Shown here: in pieces, positions 25,601 to 37,600 of the stretch
Layout: each line of letters starts with the position of its first letter
Numbering within the stretch: the stretch's first letter is position 1
NCBI GenBank assembly: GCA_030867875.1
Contig: JAOWCC010000936.1
Location: forward strand, 78,029,032 to 78,093,031
Reading direction: 5' to 3'
Source of the DNA: Actinernus sp. WN-2022
Lineage: Eukaryota; Cnidaria; Anthozoa; Actiniaria; Actinernidae
Length of the DNA stretch: 64,000 nucleotides
Position numbers and translations under genes: made by a program
The notes under the pieces: generated by a model
The model's input: only the letters and a program-made list of their open reading frames with translations
Told to the model about the DNA's origin: nothing
Databases searched by the model: none

Positions 25601-28600
25601 CTTTATACTCGACATGATAGCGCTAACAAAGAATGTCAGTGACGATCAGATGTGTGGGTTTGCCAGAGGACTGTTCTCCAACCCCGATGTCCTTAAACTA
25701 GGTATTACACTACTTATTTACTCAAAACTCTTAGAAGTGTTTACTTTAGTACTTGATGAAACTTGTCCAATTCCTGTTTGGTGATGGTGGCATAAGCCTT
25801 GAGCCACGCCAAACTTGTTCCAGATGACCCTAAAGCCTTCAGCATCTGGAGTAAAATGATGTGATTGACGGAGTCAAATGCCTTCCTTAAATCAATTAAA
25901 TCACACCGTTTAACACGCTATTGTCCATGATAGCTAGTCTGCGTCACATCCGAACTGAACCCTAGTTAAGTTTCTTAACTAGGACTTTAATAACTAGGGT
26001 TGAGTTCTGATGTGATGCAGGCTAATGATGGCAAGCATTTCATCAGTAAATTGAGCGAGGACAAGAGACGTAGATTGCCCATGTCTACAAACAAACTGAT
26101 TGTAGGCCAAGGCTGTAGTTTATGGGAATCCAGCAATCCAAAAAGCTGTGTGTGAATTAATTATGGATACTAGTATTGGTAGCCGATATAGTTACCCTTA
26201 TCCTCTCCTTGCTTGATTTTTTAGGATATGGCGTAGAGTCAGATTTTCAAGTAATGATGTCTTCTTGCCCGCCATTTAAGGAACCTCTCACCAAAGTTCA
26301 GCGATTCGTAGATGTTTGTCCACTCAGTAAAGAGGTTAGGCCTTCCTCCTGCAGGTTTAGAATTCCAAACCAACCATTAAAGAGCGCGCTCCTATCCACC
26401 GCACCGAACAAGATGGCGCCTGTACATTGGACCACAATCCCTTGCGAACCTAACACGGATACAATAATACGTAGAAATCATATATTCTCTTCAATAACAG
26501 TGGATTAGCAACAGCATTTGTACTGGCTTGTTTATAAGATTTAAAACCTCTACCGCGATTTTATAACAGATTTTTAAAACATCGCGCGCAAAGGATTATG
26601 GGTAAAAGTACAAGCCGAGATCTTTTTTTGGTACGCTGGATTGACCCTTCTCACATGGCGGCCATGCGGGCTGGAGACAATAGATTTAGCGCGGCCAGCC
26701 TCGCACTGAACAGTTTCAGAACGAGGTTAGACGGTGAAAATAAAGGGTTTTTATTCTCCTGAGACTCAACATGTCCGCCATATGAAGAGTCAATTGGCTA
26801 AACATGTTCAGTTATATAGGTTGACATGGTTAAAATTCGCGCGCACTGGTTGTTTTGATGAAAGCAGGGAGAATCTGTTGATCGCGTGTAATACAAAAGT
26901 CCCCGCCCTTTGGTATTATGTCGTTATTGTTCTATAAAAGCAGTGATAAACTCATTTTCCATGTCTTGTAATTATTTTTTCAAGTTTTCTAGTGTTCTCC
27001 CTACATCCCGCGTGTTTATAACAGTAGAACTAAAACATTCAAATGAGGTTTGCATAATGTATTGCTTAATGTCACACTATCAAGGGGTACTGGTATGTAA
27101 TCAACTAAAGTCGATTGAGGTATGCTAACCGCCGTGGAAAGCGAGTAGCAGCTGACGTTTCGAGCGCTGACCCTTCGTCAGAGCAAAAGAGGAGGGGTAC
27201 TGACTGGCCTGCGATGTTTCATCTGGTCTCAAAATGACGGAAACAATGTTTTTTATACGAAGCCTAAATCTTAACGCCGTCTATCCATAGTATTGAACAA
27301 CTCTGCAAGAATGGACACGAGCGCTAGGCTTGTCTCTAGGGAGGACGGGGCATGATCCCGGGAATTTTGATTTCGCTGAATGTAATTTCCTGCATTCTGA
27401 CGTAGATTTTGTAGATATTTTAGCATTTTGTTATTTCTATTCATTCAATACACTGTTTTCCGAACCCGGGGGGGGGGGGGGGAAGGGAGTCACGAGCACC
27501 CTATAGGACCCCCTTAGCTAAGCCCTTGTTGTGCAATAGATGGACTGCATTTCTGACTTACACGTTGTTTAAAACAAATCGACCCAATGAACCTCTACTA
27601 GGCCAGGGTACGTTTCTTTGGAATCCGAAATTGAATTCTTGAAGCCAAAAATGGATTTTGCGTTTCATTACTAGAATACAAAAACGAATTTTGAATCCGT
27701 CGAATCCATAGTCAGACTGGTTTAGACGGGTTAATCCAAAACCGAATTCTTAGGGTTCACGATCCGAGCGTTTCTTTTGTAAAAGGATTCGAAAAAAAGT
27801 ACATGTGGTAAAGCGGTCTTCGTCTTGAGAATATCACATTTAATTACCAGAATTAACTAGAAGTGGGTGGTTTGTATTTCAACACTCGGAAAATATATCG
27901 CTGTGTTAAATTGCCAGAAAGTCTCTACTCGAAAAACCAAAAATCAGCTTGCCACCATTTTCGCGCGAACTGCATATCGAAGTTCTCACGCCAAATTTAT
28001 CTATTTTCGGATTCGTTGTTTCTTTTGGTAATGAAGAATCCGTGTGATCTGGGATTATAATCCGATCGTTGATTCTCCCAAAGAAATGCATCCTTAGTTT
28101 ACATGTGAATAAATCTGATTGGTGTTGAACAGCATTGTAGTTCAGTGCAAGCATCCGAATCAGCTGGAAAAATACTTAGAAATGAAATTTATACTGTAGA
28201 TACTGAACCTCCCTCAAATAAAGAAAAAGCTCCAGAGACGGAAAGAGTTTATGAAGTACGAGATGGAGAGAGGCCTCAGTGAGTTAGTGCTGCAATGCCT
28301 TGGCCTACCACTAGACAAGACCTATCAGATTTCTGACTGGGAGAGAAGACCCTTGATGCAAGAACAGCTGACTTACGCAGGTGGGATGCACAGTGATTTG
28401 ACGCTAGATTATTAGCCTTTGTATTTTGTATTGGCCTGTTTGGACCGATTCCGTGTGTACTTTCTGCCTTCACCGAAAAATCAAAAATTCCGCTTTAAAG
28501 TAATTGTGTTGCTTTTGGCGAAAGATTTCACATACGTACCTAAACCACAGGCTAACCATCCTCACATTTTGTGTGTTTGTCACTGATATGTCTTTCTGTT

Positions 28601-31600
28601 AATCCACTATTTCTTAGCAAAGTCCCCGAAACCGATCGTGAAATAAATGTCCTTCTGAACTGTTTCTGCTGTGTATGTGTTGTTGATTTGGTTGGTTGTT
28701 TTCGCGTGCGCTCATCATACAGATCGGGCTTCCTGTGTCTCAAGTTGTTTACATACAGCTCGGGCTTCCTGTGGCTCATCTCGCGAAGTACATAAAAGTA
28801 CACAAGGCAGGCAACTACATTCATGGCTGCCAAGTGAGACGCGCGAGAATTTTGCCGAAAAACTTGGGTTACACGAGTGGGTTTCGGGGTCTCTGCTAAG
28901 AAATAATGGATTAGCCGAAATACATGATATCAGTGACAAATACACAACATGTGAGGATGGTTAGCCTGTGGTAAAACAGCCATACCGTGACCGTACAGCA
29001 CAAGACACTTCTTCATTGATTTGTTGATTCTGACTGTGAACTCTACCATCCATATGGAGGTCAAAGCGTAACTGTTTTAAATATTTTGTGATCAATACCC
29101 ATACTCCCTTTCGGTCTTGTCACAGACTTTTTATGGACAACGTTTTTGAAACAGCTGTATATCAATGATTATACAATGGCATAATGGAAATAGCTGATAA
29201 TAGCAGTTTCAGCGGTATTGACCCGATAGCCTCGCGTTAATATAATGAAGCGCCATTGAAACCATCATTCTTGTATGACACCGACACATTCACCAATTCA
29301 GATATAGTTTGAATAACGCTTCATTACATTTAAGCGAGGCTAGTATCGGGTCAATACCGCTGAAAACTTCACTGTAATATCAGCTATTGTTTCTTTAAAG
29401 TGTCTATAACCCTTCTTGCAATTTTTATAGCTATGAAGCTTAGAAATGTTTTGAATACTTCTGTGAAGAAAGTTTTGGTTTACAGAGAATACTCAATGTT
29501 CAACGCTTGTTTGAAATCGTGTAAATTAGTAAAGCGTGGGTCGATAACTGGGTAGACGTCATTTCATTATTCTCCATGGCGCCTTTCTATCACAACAACA
29601 TCGATGCATAGAAAATATACACAGTTTGTGAGTTGTTAGTAAAGAAAAAAGTAATTTTAGTCAACATGTTAAGTCTTTCTTCAAACGATTGCAACACCGA
29701 ATTAATTATATGACGTGGCTTTTACTTACGCGGTCATGGATCAGGAAAGGTAAAATTGACACAACTTCAAACAAGTGTAGAACATAAAGTATTCACTGTA
29801 AACCAAAACTTTTTTCACAGAAGTATTCAAAACGTTTGGGAGGTTCATAGCTATAAAAATTGCAAACAGGGTTATAGGCCGACTTTAAGAAGATAACATG
29901 AGAAGTAATAAGTTAGGAGTAATAAGTTTCGTGTTAGAGCGGTTGAGTGTCGAAAAGTAATCAGGTGATTGCTTTTGAATTTGATTGGTTAGTTATCTAT
30001 GATTGTGTTTACTTTTCCTCGAGATTGGTTGAAGTAAAACCAATCGTGAATTACTTCAGTTCGTGATTGGTTCATTGGTTGTTTACTTGCTCGTGATTGG
30101 TTCATTGGGTTTTTACTTGCTCGTGATTGGTTCATTGGGTGTTTACTTGCTCGTGATTTGTTCATTGGGTGTTTACTTGCTCGTGATTGGTTCATTGGGT
30201 GTTTACTTACTCCTGTGATTGGCTCAGGGTTTGGTTTTTCGACACTCAATCGAAAACCGTGTTATGTTCTCCCTTGTTGCCATCAATTTTAGCCAATCTG
30301 GGCACGCAGTTTATATGCTTTTGAATGAATACTGTTTCAGCACTAGATGCCTATTGCCTGTTGGAAGTGTATAGTGTGCTGTGTCGATGGGTGAAGGAGA
30401 GTGGAGCATTTATCAACATGGAGCCCAAGTTGTATATACCCAGGTTGTGGCCTGAGGACAAAAAGAAGAGGTAAAGTAGCTCCACAGAATCCTTAACTAT
30501 TTCCTATCCCACATTGTGGCAAATGTTTGGAAAACTATATCTTCACTGGCCAGGGATAAAAATCCTAGATAAAGCCCTTAAGGAAACCAACATTACCCTA
30601 TTGTCGAACCACCACACTGCCGCCTACTCTTTCCAACGACAGCACAACAAGGTTCTTTAACGTACCCCTGCCATGAAGCTAACGAGGAGGCGGCTCCTTT
30701 GACTATGTAACCTGGCCACGACCTTGTTCTCAAATGGCTTTCTTGCCTGTCAAATAATGTCGCCAACCAGAGAGTCCGAGCTTCACTGCTGAATATATCT
30801 ACAACTGGATATGATAGAGTATTTAAAGTGAATGGTGGTCAGATATCATTATAGCTTGATTTCAATGCCATAAACGTTTGTTTTGACTTTAGGCAATCAT
30901 CCCGACGTAAATACCCCAAGCCAGGGTCCATGGGAAGGGTGAGTAGACACTACAGACTCAGACGCGTTCCCAGTCTCTACTAAGGGCCAATTCCACATGA
31001 GACATGAACTTTTGATAGATTTTCAAATTCAAAATTGAAGAGTCAAACATACTTTAAATAAAAGCTAATACATAGTTCTATAAGGATACAACGCTAGATT
31101 TGTGGTAGTGGCCACGCCCAAGCTGTGCGCCGCCATTGTTTTTGTACGTTATTATAAGCCTAATAAGCCACTTTTACCTACAAATGTTTAAATTGCTATA
31201 CATCAAAGAAATTGATTGCTATGAATCAGATTCTAAGATCTTAACTATTTTATAGGATGGGCCTTTCAAAACCAAAAGAAAAAAAATGTCAAACATTTAT
31301 TGCCTCTGGCTTATGAAGACATAAAAAAGTGTTGCGGACGTGACATTTAAAAGATGATTCAGACCAACATTTTTTTGGTTTCTATGTTTGTTTTCTCTTG
31401 TTTCAGTTCTTGTTTATGCCCCTTTTTAAGTCAAGTATTAAGATGATTTTGGCACCCCAACTTGGTAAAATATGTAAACATTTTCAGAGATATGGTGTTG
31501 CGGACGTGACCGTTGCGGACAGGACAAATTTGTAAAAAAAACAAATCCCTTAAATAATCTCCAAATATGATGAAGTTATGTTGATATTTAATGATAGCAA

Positions 31601-34600
31601 TAAGAATTATAAACCTGTTATGATATAAAGCCATCACTATTGTAGAAAGAGATGGTGTTGCGGACGTGACCATGGCGGAAAGGAAAATTGCAAGAAACCC
31701 AGTATCATTATAGAATCTCCAAACATTAGAAGACAGTATGTTAATATTTAATGATAGCAATAAGAAATATAAACCTGTTACATGATATAAAGGTATCACT
31801 ATTATAGAAATCCAATGCTGCAGAATAACAAATGTCTTTGTCATAAACAAATGACAAATCAAAGTTGTTACGAAGAACATAAATTAATGTACTCACTGTA
31901 TAAACTTCAACTATATTGTAAACTATTATATTATATTATATTGTCCTTCTCTGTGATAAAATGTCAAACATGTATTTTATCTCCTTGAGTTCAATGATTT
32001 CATGCCATTCATTGTTTGGTCATTGATTTGACCAACTGCAACAACATGGAATGAGTATGATATTAACTATAATCTCTTGAATAAAGGTTGCTCAAATGCT
32101 GAATGAAAGCTTATTCACTAAAGCTAAAAATACTGTATGTCATACATGCCATGGTTAATTTGCTTTTCTTGTAATGTATTTGAAAAGAGTTGCAATTTCT
32201 TTTATCTCAGCAATCTCAAAGGGGCAATTTCCCATAATAGTAACAGGGCCATAAAAAACACAAGAGCTGTGTTTTGACTCGATGTCATTACTTCTTGGCC
32301 AATCAAACTTGTTTGCACCAGCAGAATATAGGAACTTGAATTTGGTTACTTTGTCATCAGTTTCAAGTGCTCTGCCAATGTAGAATTTGTTGACATAGTC
32401 AACAGCATAGTACTGTCCAGGGAAGATGCTTGGAGATATGGCAATGAGGCTCTGCTTGTGCAACTCGGCAACCATGTGTTTTCTGAGGTCTTGTAGGCTT
32501 GCACATTCCACAAACATGGTACTGTTGTCAATGAAGCATCTGGCATACAGGGTGACAAAGACTCCGCAGTCAAAGTCATTGTCTTGTTGGGGAAGATCAT
32601 TGGGTTTGTTGACAGCAAAATGCCACTCCTTCTCATCAAGGGTACTGTCAAACATCTTTAACAGCACCCACATCTTCTTAATGGAGACTTCTGCAGTTGG
32701 TTTGACAAAATCTCCAGCTAAACTGTCAAGCACAGCAATGACTTTTATCTGGGGAAATGCCACAAGAAGATACCAGTGTGCAGAGTTCACTGGATTGCAA
32801 GGTACTAGTATGAGGTCTTGATTGAGAATATTTTCATTTTCAGCAAAGATCTTCTTCACAACAAATTTCTCAAAAACTTCCCATGAGATAACAGAGACCT
32901 TCTTTGTAGTACATGTAGCTTTCAAGATTGTTAAATACTCATCAATGACAAAGTTTGAGAGGTAGTTCTCTTTACTATTTGTATGGCCCCCAATTGTTGA
33001 CTTGAGATCATTATCATCTATGATGCAATTACCCTGGAACTTGATGTGGCTACTGAGAATACCATCAACTATACAGAAAGTGTGAAGAGGCACATTATAA
33101 CAAGAAAGAATGCTATCACATTTTAGAAGCTTGTTGTGTGGTGGAAGGCCATAATCTATCTTGATATAAATATTGTTGAATGATTCTTCACTATCTTTAT
33201 TATAGATATCACTCATTTCATGGACAACATCTGCGTTGCTACATGTTTCATCATCCTCGGAAATGGCTATATCCTCATGATCTGCATAATTACTCTCTTC
33301 ATCAGTATAACTCACATCAGCTTCATCACTGTCACTTCCTGACTCTTCCAAATCAAATGGGAAGACATGAGGCACCATTTCCTTCTCGACAATGCCTTGA
33401 GTGGAATACATTTTGCTTTGAACAAACCCATTGGTTTGTGGCTCAATGCAATGAAACTTTGAAATTCCTGGCAGAGCAACAGCTTCTTTAAAGGCCTTAC
33501 TTAGGCCAAGTGAAGTAGCTCGATCTTGTATCTCTTTCTTTTCCATAAGATGAACAGAAACACATGAATTTAACTTGGTGGCTACTTCATGGAAGGACTT
33601 GGCATCAGTAATGTGTGGTGCTCTTCTGGATGACACAGCATTCCAAACCAAACGCTTTATTGTGCCACCAATGCCATCAACAGCACCTTTGCCATGCGAC
33701 GTGGCAAAGTAGTTCCATTGGACATGCACAATCTTGTCAAGTTTTGACAGAATACTCACTATGTATTTATTTTTAAACTGTGAACTGGGCCCATCTGAAA
33801 ATATGTATACATTGGTGACCTCTGGGTGCTTCTGTTTGACAAACTTTTCAAGTACTGTGGACATAAACACTACCACTGATGTCTTCTCGTGCTCTAGATC
33901 ATCTGATACAATCACATGTGATTCACAGGTAAGATCTTTGGTTGCTTCATTCCTTGTCCAGACAGCCACAGTAAACAATGTTATCTGCTCTTGGTTCCAG
34001 TGAGCTGACTGTATTTCGTCTTGATATTTACAAGAATAGTTCTCAGCAAAATCAACTTGGACAATGGCCTCCCCCTGTTGAAGGTTTGATTTTCTCTCCT
34101 CAAAGTAGCTAGACTGCTGTCTTTTAATAAAGACATGTTCAAGAAAGCTTGGCATTTTTGAGCCCAATGACTCAAAGACATCTTTGATGGTACCTTCTTT
34201 GTAGACCTTCTTTGTTTTCTTACATACTTTTGAGGGCTTGTTCTTTTTAGCTGGTATTGCAACTTCTACTCTCTCCCACTGATTCCATGACACTTGTTCA
34301 CACATAGATGGCTCACAGCTCTCCGCCATTTCATCCAGCCAAGTGTATGTTGCACAGTTTTGGCATCTACCAAGCATGCATTCCTCTGAGCTACTATCAC
34401 AGACAAATTTGTCTACAAAGTCACCAGAATAACTTGGGAAGCCTTCTACTTCTTTAGAAAGACAATCACAAATGAGACGGATGTTCTCATGATATAGACA
34501 CAGACATACATTACGAGGTGTATCTGATGAAAGACGAACATTAACTGGTCGCAGAGAACTGAATTTACTCAGACCAATTTTAACACCTGGGTGTTCCTTC

Positions 34601-37600
34601 TGAAACAGAGCGTGAGCCTCTCTTAGCGAAAACATCAAGTGCCTTTTCTGTAGATACTCTTTCTTTCCACTTTGCCTCTGAATGACATAGTCTTTCTTTC
34701 CAGGAGCTTGGCGGGACACATAATCTTTGCAGTAGAATTCTTTGACCTTTGTTATTGTTGCTGCTGCTACCTTTTTATTTCCTCCGCTGTTGCTCTTTTT
34801 ACGCTTGGCAATTACAAGGCCTGATGTGGTGGCTAACTTTTTGATCACTGCATTCCTTTTTCTTGGACTTTTGGGTAGGTGGGACTTGACTTTTCCAATT
34901 GCCTTTCCAAGAGCTTGAGGTGTTGCATAAGCATGCACATTTTCTTCTTCACCACTGCAGCTTTTTTGCGGTTGGGCCTTTTGTTTTATTCTACTTCTTC
35001 TCTTTCTCTCTCTGGCTTTCTTTCTGATGTTTTCTAATTCTATCTCACTGAGTGGTTTGCACTTCTTTCTTTCATTTCTTTTCCGTTCTCTATCCTTTGC
35101 CTTAAAAACACTGCACTTTCCAACATCTTCTCTCAACTTTTTACGGAATAATTTTGACCTTTCAGTACTCGTTTTTGCCATTGTATGGCTGTAGAAGTTG
35201 AAAAACAACTTCCTTCATACAGCACATACAAAGAAGGAATATTGGTCAGCAGTTTTATCACAAAGTGCATGCTCTATCCATAGAGCATGTCACTCATATA
35301 GTAGGCTGCTGACCAGTCATTTCTATATTTGCTTTATTTTTACTGCAAAAGTTTTCCCTTCTAAAATATACTGATACAAACTTGATACAAAGATAAAATA
35401 CTAATCATATTCTTGTTGATTATCATTTATTTCATTTTTTTCTCTTTAAAAATAGTAAACATTTTACTTCACGGGCATTATGAAGTGTTTTGGGATTAGA
35501 AAAAACCTCTTTTCCAAACATCCCCAAAATGTCACGTCCGCAACAAATTGTGGTCACATCCGCAACACAATGTTTTCATTAATGAATCCATGGCAACAAG
35601 TGATTTCTACAATCTTTTTTTCAGATTCATTAAGCACAATTACTATTGTATTTAGTTAGTATAAGCAGTCACTTTGGAAGTTTTACAATTAACAGGAAAT
35701 TTGAAATAACCAAGAGCAATTGAGATCAATCGTTGTTTTTGGAGTCACGTCTGCAACACACTCTAAAAAATTATTCTCTCTGTATCTTAAAGTGGTAGTC
35801 AAAATGTTTACTGCCAAAATGAAAGGTACTAAAAGGGGTTATTTTATGACATGGCTAATTTTAATTCAAGTATTTGGGATCTGGCATTGGGAGACATTTA
35901 ATACCCAAATTTTGTCTCCAAATGTCACGTCCGCAACATGGAATTGGCCTAAGGTGGCACGGACTTCCCGTGATATCCCGCGCGCTTGCTAGCCGCGCCG
36001 CCAATTATAACTTAGTACCGACTGGGTACGAGTCTGCTACAGACTGGCTTCAGGGAGGCATATAAACTTTGGGAAAATGGGCCATTCCATAATCACGTCA
36101 AAACATTAAAAACTTTCTGTAGACATGTATTCAATGTATTTCATGAAATTAGCAAATACCATTGTTTCTCGTGTCATCGTGTAGACCATAATCCATCTTG
36201 AGACCTGATTACTGTGATGTGATGTCATTATAAGGTACCATATACTTCACCAAATATGTGGCAAGTGTAGCTCGCATCTCTTGGCTGTTCGGCCTCCTTT
36301 AGACCGCAATGCATCTAACAATAATAATCATGGATAAACCATATCCACGAGGTGGCTCTTCGTTCACTGGTGGGCCTTATCCGAGTACACGTGAAAGTCT
36401 AACCAAGTGCAGTTCGTGAACGAAATTGTTTCATAAAGTCAGAACATTCTACTCAGTTATTTTAAGACCCTGAATGTTGGTCCGGCCAGGGTTTTGAACA
36501 TCAGTTCTCAAACTCATTAATAATTCATGAGATTGTTATTCAATCAGAGGGCTGCATTTGATCACATGCATGAATCTGGATACCCAATGAAACACTATAT
36601 GAACATCACTAGTGATGTTCATTTGTGTTCTCATTGGGCATCATTTATGCATGTGTTGGACCTAATTAAGCTACAAGGATTACAGCATAAGTATGACTTT
36701 ACATGGAGAAGTGAAGGAGAAGACGGAAATACAAATCGGTGTCCAGAGTGTGATTCGAACCATCATCCTCATGGCTGCTCTTGACTACTAGTCCGCTGTC
36801 TTGCCCACTACACTATTAGGCCGTTTGGGTAATAAGTTCATGTCCTAGATACACCAATATGTTACTGACGTTCTATGACCGAAACATAATAGAACGTAAT
36901 TAACCTATTGTTGTATCTAGGACATGAACTTATTACCGCCGTTTGTTGAAATGACCGTGACAAAATCAGTAACAATCACAACCCTTGTTGTCTATAATTG
37001 CATGCAATAAAATTCCAGGCAAACAATACTTTATAATAATTTATTAATGCAGGTATTGTTTTCGATTGAGAAGTCATATAAAAAACTCGAGCTTCGTGTT
37101 TCACCAGGGAATCCAAACACCTCGAAAGAATAAAAGCACTCGGCCGAAGCGGCCTCGTGATTTCATCTTTCTCGGTGTTTGGATACCCTGGTAAAACACT
37201 AGCACACGTTTTTTATATATTACATCAGCACGAAACCACCGAGCTAACCGGGAGAGACTGGAGCTTAACCACCGAGCTAACCGGGAGGGACTGGAGCTCA
37301 ACCGCCGAGCTAACCGGGAGGCGGTTGGTAATAAAGATCGGATAGTTTTAATGTGACGTCATCGTGTCGTAAGGCGATTGAAGGCGAGATTTCCGAGTGC
37401 AAAACTAAAGCTACGACACATGTTGTTCTTCTATGTACCCGACATCATTTTACTTTCATTTTTTTTCTTGATAGGATTTTTTTTTAACGGAACTGTAGCC
37501 TGAATTTCAGCCGTCTTCATCAGGAGACGGCTAAATTCAGGCTCCGTTCGAAGTATGTGATGTATCGAGTATTGTTCCAGGTATTTCCTTGAAAATTATA

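Noticed and set aside
23390..26165. One LINE spanning both RT fragments
   Set aside because: EXD3 exon 13 (25,565-25,701), with intact splice sites and coding, lies between them, so they are separate insertions.
27120..27200. A Penelope-like element signal (GACGTTTCGAGCGCTGACCC...TTCGTCAGAG)
   Set aside because: The motif looks like a dispersed repeat, but no reverse transcriptase or GIY-YIG domain was found nearby.
29989..30249. 86-codon minus-strand frame with ASKHPMNQSR repeats
   Set aside because: Translation of the 30-bp tandem repeat.
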